DNA of 64,000 bases from Acidimicrobiaceae bacterium (GTDB taxonomy: Bacteria > Actinomycetota > Acidimicrobiia > Acidimicrobiales > Ilumatobacteraceae): NCBI GenBank assembly GCA_947446815.1, contig CANFGT010000011.1, positions 1 through 64,000 on the forward strand, in the 5' to 3' direction. Both the position numbers and the translations under genes were made by a program. Shown here piece after piece: positions 54,190 through 62,726 of the stretch. The notes under the pieces were generated by a model. That model was not told the origin of the DNA and did not search any database. It worked only from the letters and a program-made list of their open reading frames with translations. Every line of letters starts with the position of its first letter. Positions within the stretch are counted from its first letter, which is position 1.

Positions 54190-55179
54190 ATGTTTTTATT
54201 CGTCGTTCGACGACTCTTCTTCGCAGTGCTGCTTCTTTTAGCGGTCTCAGTTGTGACCTATCTCTTGTTTTCGGCACTTCCTGTAGATCCCGCTGCGCTG
54301 ACCTGCGGTAAGAATTGCAAACCGGACATAATTGCGGCAAATAGGATTCGCCTCGGTTACGACAAATCAATCGTCGAGCAATACTGGCTCTTCCTCAAAG
54401 GGATATTTGTCGGTCGTGATTACGGAATGGGACAAGCTGCCTTTTCTTGTCCTGCTCCATCATTCGGATACTCATTTGCTCAACATGAATGCGTAACGAC
54501 GCTGATTGGGCGTACCTTCCCGGTTACCGCATATCTCTCTATCGGTGCGTTCATCATGTGGATGATTATTGGTGTTGGTAGCGGCGCGATTGCCGCTTTG
54601 AATAAGGGCAAGTGGCAGGACCGTTTAGCAAATGCATTTACTGCGGTGGGTGTGAGCCTTCCGACGTTCTATGTCGGTCTACTTGTCCTTTTCTCTGTTG
54701 TAATTTGGCTCGGTATTTTGCCGTTCCCTGATTATGTATCTCCGCTAGAAGATCCAATCAAATTCTTGAATGCAATGATTCTTCCTTGGCTCACGTTGGC
54801 CATTTTGTCCGCTGCGAGCTACACCCGTTTGACGCGAAACGGAATGCTTGAAGCGATGAATGAAGACTTTGTTCGTCTTGGTGTGGCGAAGGGTCTTTCA
54901 CGATCTGTGGTTCTTCGTAAGTACGTCATGCGTGCTGCAATGGTCCCGATTGTGACGATTGCTGGACTCGACTTTGCTTCTCTTTTGGGCGGAGCGATTA
55001 TTACCGAAAGTGTTTTCTCGCTTCCAGGTATGGGAAAGTTGGCCATCCGTTCGGTGGTGGAATCCGACTTGCCCGTACTCGTTGGCACCACGTTGGTGTC
55101 TGCGGTGTTTATTGTCCTAGCCAACGTGATCGTTGACATCATGTATGGCGTACTTGATCCACGAGTGAGGGTGAAGTGA
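54190..55179 (+). CDS. Peptide-type ABC transporter permease (DppB/OppB family)
   Basis: Counting from the ATG at 54190 the permease has 329 residues, beginning MFLFVVRRLFFAVLLLLAVS, the usual OppB first helix. The periplasmic stretch carries several cysteines (LTCGKNCKPD, AAFSCPAP), unusual for the family. The EAA-type loop RLGVAKGLSRSVVLRKYVMR is near residue 232, followed by GGAIITESVFSLPGMG. AGGAAAGG precedes the chosen ATG; 26 more in-frame residues upstream, inside the terminator region, are rejected. Confidence 0.92.
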   Translation: MFLFVVRRLFFAVLLLLAVSVVTYLLFSALPVDPAALTCGKNCKPDIIAANRIRLGYDKSIVEQYWLFLKGIFVGRDYGMGQAAFSCPAPSFGYSFAQHECVTTLIGRTFPVTAYLSIGAFIMWMIIGVGSGAIAALNKGKWQDRLANAFTAVGVSLPTFYVGLLVLFSVVIWLGILPFPDYVSPLEDPIKFLNAMILPWLTLAILSAASYTRLTRNGMLEAMNEDFVRLGVAKGLSRSVVLRKYVMRAAMVPIVTIAGLDFASLLGGAIITESVFSLPGMGKLAIRSVVESDLPVLVGTTLVSAVFIVLANVIVDIMYGVLDPRVRVK

Positions 55180-56204
55180 TGTCGTCGCAGAAGCCCGTGC
55201 TCATTGTGGAGAATCTGAGTGTTTCCTTCGCGACACCTGATGGCATCGTTCATGCAGTCAATGATCTTTCATTTGTGTTGCACGAGGGTGAGACACTCGG
55301 AATCGTGGGGGAGAGCGGCTCGGGAAAATCCGTTACGGCAGCTTCCTTGATGCGCCTTAACAATTCTGTGACAGCCACTTCTACAGGTCGAGTTGTCGTT
55401 GCTGGAGTCGATGTTTTGTCTGCAAGTGAAGCCGATGTCCGACGGCTCCGCGGTAGCGAAATCGCCATGGTGTTCCAAGACCCAATGTCAGCGTTGAACC
55501 CCTACTACACAGTGGGTTACCAAATCGCAGAAGCATATGAGGTTCATCATCCCGAGGCGTCCAAGGCACAGGTGAACGCGAAAGTTCTCGAGATGATGAC
55601 AAAGGTGGGCATCCCAAACCCTGCCCAGCGTGCCGATGAATATCCGCATCAATTCTCCGGAGGTATGCGTCAACGAATTGTGATTGCAATTGCATTAGTG
55701 AATGACCCCAAGATTCTGATTGCGGATGAACCAACAACTGCCCTCGACGTGACGGTGCAAGCACAGATTCTTGATCTCATGCTTGCGCTTCAGGTAGAAA
55801 ACGGAATGGCGATCCTGCTGATCACTCACGATTTGGGTGTGATTGCAGAAGTCGCTCGTGATGTTCTTGTGATGTATGCCGGTCGAGTCGTGGAAAAAGC
55901 CGATGTTGAAGACCTCTTTGAGATTCCAACGCATCCGTATTCATGGGGTCTGCTTGGAGCGGTAGCGAGTCTTGAGGTGAGCAGCCGCGGACACTTGAGG
56001 ACTATCGAGGGTACGCCGCCGTCGCTGTTGAATCTGCCCTCTGGATGTGCCTTTCATCCGCGTTGTTCTTTCGCATCGGAAAATGGTTCTCGTTGCACGA
56101 CAGAGACTCCGCTACTCGTACAAAAGGGTCCGAAGCATTCTTTCTCTGCTTGTCATTTGCCTGTCGAGAGAATTGTAGAAATTGGTCAGAAGGTGGGGAA
56201 CTGA
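55176..56204 (+). CDS. Peptide ABC transporter ATPase (OppD/DppD family)
   Basis: The 342-residue ATPase has Walker A GIVGESGSGKSVTAASLM near residue 41, signature FSGGMRQRIVIAIAL near 160, Walker B ILIADEPTTALDVTVQAQIL near 182 and the C-terminal oligopeptide extension with HPRCSFASENGSRCTTE. It pairs with the ATPase that follows. Its start overlaps the permease stop and its own TGA shares a base with the next ATG. Confidence 0.95.
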   Translation: MMSSQKPVLIVENLSVSFATPDGIVHAVNDLSFVLHEGETLGIVGESGSGKSVTAASLMRLNNSVTATSTGRVVVAGVDVLSASEADVRRLRGSEIAMVFQDPMSALNPYYTVGYQIAEAYEVHHPEASKAQVNAKVLEMMTKVGIPNPAQRADEYPHQFSGGMRQRIVIAIALVNDPKILIADEPTTALDVTVQAQILDLMLALQVENGMAILLITHDLGVIAEVARDVLVMYAGRVVEKADVEDLFEIPTHPYSWGLLGAVASLEVSSRGHLRTIEGTPPSLLNLPSGCAFHPRCSFASENGSRCTTETPLLVQKGPKHSFSACHLPVERIVEIGQKVGN

Positions 56205-57223
56205 TGTTCACTCCCATCGCGCTTGAGGCAAAGAATCTCGTCAAGTATTTCCCGACAGGACACCAAGGGTTACTTGGGCGTCCGACGAAAGAACTGAAAG
56301 CCGTTGACGGTGTTTCCTTTGTACTGCGCCAAGGTGAAACTTTGGGCATTGTCGGAGAGAGTGGGTGTGGCAAATCAACACTTGCTCGACTTATTACGCG
56401 CCTTCTTGATGCAACGTCGGGCGAAGTAATTCTTGATGGCAAAGACATCACATCTATCAAGGGCCGTGAACTCCGTGCGGTTCGACAGAAGTTGCAGATG
56501 ATATTTCAGGATCCGTATTCATCTCTGAATCCTCGTCACAGCGTTGGTCAAATAATCTCAGGTCCACTTGAAGTGCAAGGGATTATTCCCGATGGTGGAG
56601 TGAAGAAGCGCGTGCAAGAGATGATGGAGTTGGTCGGTCTCAACCCTGAGCACTACAACCGGTATCCACACGAATTCTCCGGTGGTCAGCGACAGAGAAT
56701 TGGAATCGCACGGTCACTCATTCTGAATCCAAGCATCATCATTGCTGATGAGCCAGTATCTGCTCTTGATGTTTCCATTCAAGCTCAAATTCTGAACTTG
56801 TTGGAAAAGTTGCAACAAGAGTTGGGTTTGTCCTTCGTGTTCATTGCGCATGACTTATCTGTCGTTCGGCACATTGCAGACCAGGTTGCAGTGATGTACT
56901 TGGGCAAGATCGTCGAGATGGGGCCATCGGCAGATGTTTATGCCTCGGCTCTTCATCCGTACACAACGGCTCTGCTCTCAGCAGTTCCTGTACCTAATCC
57001 CAAGATGAGGGGAGCCTCGGGCCGGATTCGCCTTGAGGGTGATGTTCCTTCTCCAGTAGACCCTCCTTCTGGCTGCCGTTTCCGAACCCGTTGTTGGAAG
57101 GCCACCGACCTTTGTGCCTTAGAGGAGCCTGCTCTGGCGGACGCTGGCGGTGGGCATTTGGTGGCCTGCCATCACCCCATGGAGGCATCTGAACGGGCTG
57201 GGAAGCCACATTCCGACAGATAG
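56204..57223 (+). CDS. Peptide ABC transporter ATPase (OppF/DppF family)
   Basis: Counting from the ATG at 56204 (TGATG junction) the protein has 339 residues. Walker A is GIVGESGCGKSTLARLI, the Q-loop region MIFQDPYSSLNPRHSVGQII, the signature FSGGQRQRIGIARSL and Walker B IIADEPVSALDVSIQAQILN. The C-terminal oligo_HPY extension contains CRFRTRCWKATDLC. The longer frame inside the preceding gene is rejected. It closes the importer operon just before secG. Confidence 0.95.
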   Translation: MFTPIALEAKNLVKYFPTGHQGLLGRPTKELKAVDGVSFVLRQGETLGIVGESGCGKSTLARLITRLLDATSGEVILDGKDITSIKGRELRAVRQKLQMIFQDPYSSLNPRHSVGQIISGPLEVQGIIPDGGVKKRVQEMMELVGLNPEHYNRYPHEFSGGQRQRIGIARSLILNPSIIIADEPVSALDVSIQAQILNLLEKLQQELGLSFVFIAHDLSVVRHIADQVAVMYLGKIVEMGPSADVYASALHPYTTALLSAVPVPNPKMRGASGRIRLEGDVPSPVDPPSGCRFRTRCWKATDLCALEEPALADAGGGHLVACHHPMEASERAGKPHSDR

Positions 57224-57234
57224 GCTTACCAACC

Positions 57235-57474
57235 GTGCGTACAGTCGTTCTTTACATCACCCTCGTGATCAATGTGGTCACAATGTTGTCCATGATTGTC
57301 GGCGTGCTCTTGCATAGCGGACAGGGTGGCGGTCTCTCCGACATGTTCGGTGGAGCAAGTGGCGCTGGCATTGGTTCAGCTGCTGCAGAAAAGAACTTGA
57401 ACCGTATTACCTCTGTGTTTGCGGCCATTTGGCTCTTCACAGTGATTGCTCTGGCCTTCTTGCTGAACAAGTAG
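57235..57474 (+). CDS. secG: Preprotein translocase subunit SecG
   Basis: The 79-residue protein has two transmembrane helices (about 5-25 and 55-76) separated by the conserved SecG loop LLHSGQGGGLSDMFGG. It supports the SecYEG channel. It starts with GTG 11 bases after the ATPase gene. In Actinobacteria secG normally follows tpiA; here the transporter operon sits between them. Confidence 0.95.
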   Translation: MRTVVLYITLVINVVTMLSMIVGVLLHSGQGGGLSDMFGGASGAGIGSAAAEKNLNRITSVFAAIWLFTVIALAFLLNK

Positions 57475-57517
57475 GAAGTTGGTTACGAGGGCAACCTTGC
57501 TAACCTTTATCTTCCAG

Positions 57518-57604
57518 GTCGAAGTGGCGAAATAGGCAGACGCACCAGTTTAAGGGACTGGCGCTCGTGAGGGCGTGGGGGTTCAAGTCCCCCCTTCGAC
57601 ACCA
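57518..57604 (+). tRNA. tRNA-Leu (anticodon AAG) with encoded CCA
   Basis: A type II tRNA: acceptor GTCGAAG pairs with CTTCGAC, anticodon stem CCAGT pairs with ACTGG around the loop TTAAGGG, and a long variable arm and T arm GGGGG/CCCCC follow. The anticodon reads A-A-G where the usual bacterial isoacceptor has GAG (loop TTGAGGG). Discriminator A57601 is followed by CCA 57602-57604, and the next base is the A of the pyk ATG. Confidence 0.93.
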
Positions 57605-58975
57605 ATGCGATTAACAAAGATTGTTGCCACTCTGGGGCCGGCATCGTTATCAGAATCGGGCATCCGTGATCTCGTAGCGGCCGGTGTTTCGGTCTTTCGT
57701 TTGAATTGTTCTCATCTGAGCACCGATGAACTGCCAAGGGCCATCACACTGGTGCGCGAGTCTGCCCCCATGGCCGGAATCATGGTTGATATCCAGGGCC
57801 CAAAACTTCGCTTTGCTCCCGAGTCAACCGAACTCACCGATGGTTCTTTGGTCGAGTTCTCTCTCGCTGACATCGGTATAGAGACAAATAGGGACCAAGG
57901 GTCTCGTGGCCTTGAAATTGGTCACCGTGTCCTCATGGATGATGGTCGAATCGAGACAATCGTTGAACACATTGATGGCGACAATTTTTCTCTGCGAGTC
58001 TCGAGTGGAGGTGTTTTGCAGCACGGTAAAGGAGTCAATCTTCCTGATACCGAAGTTCGAGGAAGTGTTCTGTCAACAAAAGATGTAGCCGATTTGAAGG
58101 TTGCAAGAAGTTTAGGAGTCGAGGTCGTTGCGATTTCTTTCGTGCAGACGCCAGCAGATGTTGTCTCAGTCCGAGAAATTGTCGGTGAAGATATTCTGGT
58201 GTTTGCAAAGATTGAACGTCCACAAGCTCTCGAACGCATTGATGAGATATGTGCGGTGAGCGACGGAGTGATGGCAGCGCGAGGTGATCTGGGAGTTGAG
58301 ACACCCTACGAGAGTGTTCCCGCTGCACAAAGTCGAATTGCGCTCAGCGCTTTACGACATGGGGTGGTGTCAATCTGCGCGACTGAAATGCTTGAATCAA
58401 TGACCACGTCGACTCGTCCGACCAGGGCAGAAGTCGCCGATATCAGTGGTGCTGTGAGAGATGGATTTGATGCGGTGATGTTGTCAGGCGAAACCGCAGT
58501 CGGGCTTCATCCATCCGAGACCGTGCGAGCGATGACTCGTATTTGCGAAGAAGCGGAGAAGCATGTTTCTCTTCCTAATTATTTTGCAGACGATAATCCA
58601 GTAGCCGCAGCAGTGACATCTGCTGCGAGTGCCCTTGCGAGAAGAATTTCAGCTGATCTCATTTTGTCGATCACTCTGACGGGATATTCCGCTCGGTTGT
58701 TGGCATCGTGCAGACCAGTGTGCCAGATTGTTGCCATCACGCCTAGGCCCGACAGGGCTCGTCAACTCAACATCAATAGAGGTGTGTACCCGCTTGTCGT
58801 GATGAGAGATGGGGATTTCACCTCTGCTGTGTCAAGCGCAATTCAACAAACCAAGCAGAGTGGTCTACTGCGAAAAGGTGACACAGTAGTCGTGTGTGCA
58901 TCGCGGCTTAATCCTCGATCTGACGCTGACACAATCCTACTGCATCGAGAACCAAATCAAATTGGGGCTTCGTAG
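57605..58975 (+). CDS. pyk: Pyruvate kinase
   Basis: The 456-residue protein has MRLTKIVATLGPAS at the start, FRLNCSH near residue 38, MVDIQGPKLRF near 60, FAKIERPQALERIDEI near 200, VMAARGDLGVE near 221 and MLSGETAVGLHP near 293. The motif usually read ATQMLESM is ATEMLESM here. It makes pyruvate and ATP from PEP. The ATG at 57605 directly follows the tRNA CCA, with no room for a ribosome site outside the tRNA; a GTG inside the tRNA (57575) is in frame but would add non-conserved residues. Confidence 0.94.
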   Translation: MRLTKIVATLGPASLSESGIRDLVAAGVSVFRLNCSHLSTDELPRAITLVRESAPMAGIMVDIQGPKLRFAPESTELTDGSLVEFSLADIGIETNRDQGSRGLEIGHRVLMDDGRIETIVEHIDGDNFSLRVSSGGVLQHGKGVNLPDTEVRGSVLSTKDVADLKVARSLGVEVVAISFVQTPADVVSVREIVGEDILVFAKIERPQALERIDEICAVSDGVMAARGDLGVETPYESVPAAQSRIALSALRHGVVSICATEMLESMTTSTRPTRAEVADISGAVRDGFDAVMLSGETAVGLHPSETVRAMTRICEEAEKHVSLPNYFADDNPVAAAVTSAASALARRISADLILSITLTGYSARLLASCRPVCQIVAITPRPDRARQLNINRGVYPLVVMRDGDFTSAVSSAIQQTKQSGLLRKGDTVVVCASRLNPRSDADTILLHREPNQIGAS

Positions 58976-58978
58976 CCT

Positions 58979-59000
58979 GATGCCTGGGTCACCTGGCATC
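58979..59000 (+). terminator. Hairpin just after the pyk stop
   Basis: GATGCC and GGCATC form six pairs; a T-T mismatch and two more pairs close a four-base loop GTCA. It starts three bases after the pyk stop. No T-run follows, so it may be an RNA 3' end or processing structure rather than a classical terminator. It contains an in-frame ATG (58980) and so favours the later start for the next gene. Confidence 0.4.
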
Positions 59001-59021
59001 AGGAATGGAGCAACCGACGCG

Positions 59022-60344
59022 ATGGCAGATAAGAGGGCTCAAACATCGCTCTTGATGCCGTGGTTTTGGCCTGTCATCGTTGGAACACTCATCCGAATCA
59101 CATTTGTTCTTGCGACAGCAACTCCTCCGATAGAGCGTCGTTTTGTCGCTGATCCATACGTCTATCTCAAGATGGCAACGTGGTCCATCCGGGGCCATTG
59201 GTTTTCAGGCTTCTATGGTCAGCCTTCTAACTATCTGTCGATTGGTTATCCATTTTTTATAGCCGTTTTGAGATACGCCAGTTTGAACTCTCTCAGTTCT
59301 TGGCAAAGTGCGATGATTCTTAACATCCTCGCTTCGATATTTCTGATGATTGGTGTGTCTTTGCTGGCCGCTCGAATTGCAGAATTGATTGGTTGGCAGC
59401 ATGAGAAGATTTCATTAGTGGCTGTAGCTGCTGGTTGGGTGATGGCTGTGTATCCGGATGCGGTGGTCGCAACCGGTCTAGTGATGTCGGAACTACTGGC
59501 CGCAACTTTTCTTGTCTGGTCGCTTGTTCTCGCTTCAAAAATGGTTTCGCTTGAACAGCACCGAATCCATCACTGGCTAGGGGCAGCTCTCGTGGCGGGT
59601 TTGTATGTTTTCATTCGTCCATCGGGTCTTTTGGTTCCGATTCTCATAGCGTTTGCGATATTTTTAAAGCGTCGCAGTATAGGGCTAACACTTCGTTACA
59701 TAGTCGTCTCATTGCTTCCGATGATTCCGATTTTCATTAACAATCTTCGGGTTGGCGCAGGACTGGGGATCACATCTGCGACTTGGCCCAATATCTGTGA
59801 TGGCGCGACTAACTCGCGGGGTGAGTTAACGAGGCGGGCCGTATGTCGAGCACCTCAAGTTGATGGCGTCAATATTCCTCGTGCCGAAATGTGGGATGTT
59901 CGAATTGCGCAGAAACAAGCACTGCATGATATTCATCATCATTTTCTGTTTTGGGTTTCACGTATGCCTGTTCGTTTGTTTCGATCGTTGTGGTCCGGTG
60001 GTTGGGCAACCCTCACCAGCGTTCACTGGGGGCAAAATATTTTCTGGTCGAGGAAAGTACTTTTTGCTTATCACGCATCAATGACAGCGTTCGTTGTGTT
60101 ACTTATTCTTGTGGCCGTCGGTGTCTGGTGTTTTATTCGAAGTCGTCACTTTCCCCTGTGGATGTTTCTTACTGTATTTATTGGGACACTGAGTGGGGTA
60201 ATCATCACGTTTGGACAAGCTCGTTTCGGCTGGCCGTTAACCGCAGTGATTTTTATTCCGTTTGCATCCATTGGAATTGTGTACATTCAGGACCCTGCAT
60301 TATGGCTGCGTGATGCGAGCTGTTCGTCGTCGAAAGTCAGCTAA
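59022..60344 (+). CDS. Multi-pass membrane protein, probable GT-C type glycosyltransferase
   Basis: Counting from the ATG at 59022 the protein has 440 residues with about nine or ten hydrophobic segments. An early acidic loop RRFVADPYVYLKMA precedes YLSIGYPFFIAVL, as in ArnT/PMT-like GT-C enzymes whose first loop carries catalytic acids. A long extracytoplasmic segment (about residues 255-320) contains CDGATNSRGELTRR. Transfer from a polyprenyl-phosphate sugar is inferred from topology and not proven. The ATG at 58980 is alternative. Its end overlaps the convergent hydrolase by eight bases. Confidence 0.65.
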   Translation: MADKRAQTSLLMPWFWPVIVGTLIRITFVLATATPPIERRFVADPYVYLKMATWSIRGHWFSGFYGQPSNYLSIGYPFFIAVLRYASLNSLSSWQSAMILNILASIFLMIGVSLLAARIAELIGWQHEKISLVAVAAGWVMAVYPDAVVATGLVMSELLAATFLVWSLVLASKMVSLEQHRIHHWLGAALVAGLYVFIRPSGLLVPILIAFAIFLKRRSIGLTLRYIVVSLLPMIPIFINNLRVGAGLGITSATWPNICDGATNSRGELTRRAVCRAPQVDGVNIPRAEMWDVRIAQKQALHDIHHHFLFWVSRMPVRLFRSLWSGGWATLTSVHWGQNIFWSRKVLFAYHASMTAFVVLLILVAVGVWCFIRSRHFPLWMFLTVFIGTLSGVIITFGQARFGWPLTAVIFIPFASIGIVYIQDPALWLRDASCSSSKVS

Positions 60345-61494
60345 GGCAGTTGTACAAAGCTTCGATTAATGCCTTGTTGCGAGGGTTCTGCCAACGCGGA
60401 CCCATCTGGTTCATTACGTAACCAAAACCAACTTTTGTGACGGGATCACAAAATCCGACAGAGCCGCCTGCACCAAAATGTCCGAAGGCTTTGGGGTTCG
60501 GACCAAAACCGCGCTCTGGGAGAGGTATTTGGAATCCGTGAGCGAAACGTGAGACACGTCCAAGCACGACATCATCACCACGCGACACCTCAGTAATCGC
60601 TTCATTGAGAACAGTTGTGGGAAGTATCTCGACATCAGCGAAGGAACCACCATGTGCAAGTGCTGTGTAGAGCGAAGCAACCCCACGAGCGCTTGCGTGC
60701 ATGTTCGTGCTTGGCATCTCCGCACTGCGCCATTCTGGGGAGTTGACAACACCAGCTCCGGAAAGGCCCGATGGGTTGTAATAGGTATTGAGTTGCATCA
60801 ATTGTTCATCGCTCATGCCTGCAGGTTCTTCCTCAGGCATGGGGTCGCCTGGCCATTCAAAGTCGGCCATTCGGGAATGTAACGAAGGGTCGGCGCCCAG
60901 AAAGATGTCTGCGTTGAGTGGGGTGGCGATATCTCGTGCAATTAGTTGCCCCACTGTGAGTCCCGTCGCACGACGAATCACTTCGCCCACAAGAAAACCA
61001 AATGTGTTCACGTGATACCCGTGTGCCATTCCTGGTTCCCACCAGGGCTTCTCGGATGCAAGCGCATCAGTCATAGTCGACCACTGCATCATTGAGCCGG
61101 GCGCAAGTCGATTGCGCACTGCAGGCAACCCTGCACGATGTCCGAGGAGGTCTCGGAAAGTGAGAACTTCCTTCCCGTGATGACCAAACTCTGGCCATAA
61201 AGAGGAAATCAATGTGTCATAGGTGATCTCACCTCGCGCAACACATTGTGCAGCAACAACGGCGGTGACGCCCTTGCCGACGGAGAATGCATTAACTAGT
61301 TGATTCTCATCCCAGGCTCTTGTCCGGGCTGGGTCTGCGAATCCGCCCCACAAATCGACAACTGTGCAACCAGAAACAGTGATGCAAACTGAGGCACCAA
61401 TTTCGGCGTGCTCGTTGAAGTTATTGAGAAAGGCTTGTCGAACAGGCTCGAAAGCCGAGTCAACAAAACCGTGCGCTAACGCGCTATTGCTCAG
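60337..61494 (-). CDS. Serine hydrolase of the beta-lactamase/esterase (class C-like) family, probable CTG start
   Basis: The protein has the SxxK motif FSVGKG (Ser71, Lys74), a YHVNTFG segment as the Tyr-x-Asn-like element and GHFGAGGSVGFCDP as the HxG-like element. These actinobacterial esterases cleave small esters. An ATG, GTG or TTG start is found only at 61353 (TTG), which would cut off the normal N-terminus LAHGFVDSAFEPVRQAF. The frame continues to a CTG at 61494, which overlaps the thiolase stop as CTGA with GAGAAG upstream. From there it is 385 residues, the family's usual length. Confidence 0.85.
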   Translation of the reverse strand: MSNSALAHGFVDSAFEPVRQAFLNNFNEHAEIGASVCITVSGCTVVDLWGGFADPARTRAWDENQLVNAFSVGKGVTAVVAAQCVARGEITYDTLISSLWPEFGHHGKEVLTFRDLLGHRAGLPAVRNRLAPGSMMQWSTMTDALASEKPWWEPGMAHGYHVNTFGFLVGEVIRRATGLTVGQLIARDIATPLNADIFLGADPSLHSRMADFEWPGDPMPEEEPAGMSDEQLMQLNTYYNPSGLSGAGVVNSPEWRSAEMPSTNMHASARGVASLYTALAHGGSFADVEILPTTVLNEAITEVSRGDDVVLGRVSRFAHGFQIPLPERGFGPNPKAFGHFGAGGSVGFCDPVTKVGFGYVMNQMGPRWQNPRNKALIEALYNCLS

Positions 61495-62696
61495 AGTGCC
61501 GACTTCTCAAGGATGTGAACGCCGCATGCAGAGCCCAATCCGATGACATGAGCAAGGCCGACCTTGGCGCCTTCAATCTGGCGTGGGCCTGCTTCACCGC
61601 GAAGGTGATGACACACTTCCCAAATGTTGGCGATGCCGGTCGCTGCGATGGGGTGACCCTTTGATTCAAGACCACCTGAGACGTTGACGGGCGTCTTGCC
61701 GTCGCGCCAGGTTGCACCGGAGTTAAAGAAATCAACCGCGCCGCCTTCTTCGCACAGCATGAGGTTGTCGTAGTGCACCAATTCAGCGGTGGCGAAGCAG
61801 TCATGCAGCTCAACCAAGTCGAGGTCGGAAGGGGAGACACCTGCCTGCTCATATGCCTGTGTAGCTGCAATACGGGTGAGGGTATTGACGTCAGGAAGAA
61901 CCTGGCATGCCTCTTGGTACGGATCGCTAGTGAGAATCGATGCCGACACCTTGATGGCACGACGCTGCTGCTCAAGAGAGAGTGTCTTCAACTTCTTGCC
62001 GCTGACGACGACAGCTGCTGCTGCACCATCACAGTTTGCGGAGCACATTGGACGTGTATTTGGGTACGCAATCATGATGTCATTCATGATCTCGTCAAGT
62101 GTCATGCGCTTGTTATATGCAGCGAGAGGATTCAGCGTGGAGTGAGCGTGGTTCTTCTCTGAAATCTTTGCGAAGAGTTCGAATGTTGCGCCGCCGTATT
62201 TGTGGCCGTACTCCATACCAACCTGAGCGAAAGTGCCAGGCATATTGTTGGTTCCGATCAATCCGTCCGTGTTGGCGACTGAGCCATAACGCCCCGTTGC
62301 CTTCCATTCTTTTCCTGCACCCTTTGGAGCTGAACTTGCTCCGAGCAAGCCAACGCCAGCAAGCTTTTCTACGCCGACTGCAAGACCCATGTCGCATTCG
62401 CCAGCCTTGATTGCCATGATGGCGGTACGGAGAGCGGTGGCACCCGTTGCGCATGCGTTCGAAACGTTGTACACGGGAATACCTGTTTGCCCGACCTGCT
62501 TTTGGATCTGCTGGCCGATGCCGCCCTGGCCCATGAGGCAACCTGCAGCCAAGATGCCCATGTCTTTCATGGTGACTCCGCCGTCGGCAAGTGCTGCCAT
62601 TACTGCTTCCGCAGCAAGGTCAACAGTGTCTCGGTCTGGATACTTACCAAACTTCGTCATGTATATGCCGAGGATGTAGATGTCGTCTGATGCCAT
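61491..62696 (-). CDS. Thiolase-family acetyltransferase (SCP2/lipid-transfer type)
   Basis: This 401-residue thiolase fold has the nucleophile Cys82 in YNVSNACATGATALR, a central VELHDCFATAELVHYD, the histidine in SKGHPIAATG and the end GLGSACGVHILEKSAL. The HDCF element and the pairing with an OB-fold protein point to the SCP2-thiolase/lipid-transfer group used in sterol or fatty-acid side-chain metabolism. The substrate is unknown. GGAGAA precedes the ATG. It is followed by the hydrolase (CTGA overlap). Confidence 0.9.
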   Translation of the reverse strand: MASDDIYILGIYMTKFGKYPDRDTVDLAAEAVMAALADGGVTMKDMGILAAGCLMGQGGIGQQIQKQVGQTGIPVYNVSNACATGATALRTAIMAIKAGECDMGLAVGVEKLAGVGLLGASSAPKGAGKEWKATGRYGSVANTDGLIGTNNMPGTFAQVGMEYGHKYGGATFELFAKISEKNHAHSTLNPLAAYNKRMTLDEIMNDIMIAYPNTRPMCSANCDGAAAAVVVSGKKLKTLSLEQQRRAIKVSASILTSDPYQEACQVLPDVNTLTRIAATQAYEQAGVSPSDLDLVELHDCFATAELVHYDNLMLCEEGGAVDFFNSGATWRDGKTPVNVSGGLESKGHPIAATGIANIWEVCHHLRGEAGPRQIEGAKVGLAHVIGLGSACGVHILEKSAL

Positions 62697-62726
62697 TGTG
62701 TTCTCCGTTATTACTTGTGTCGTTCT

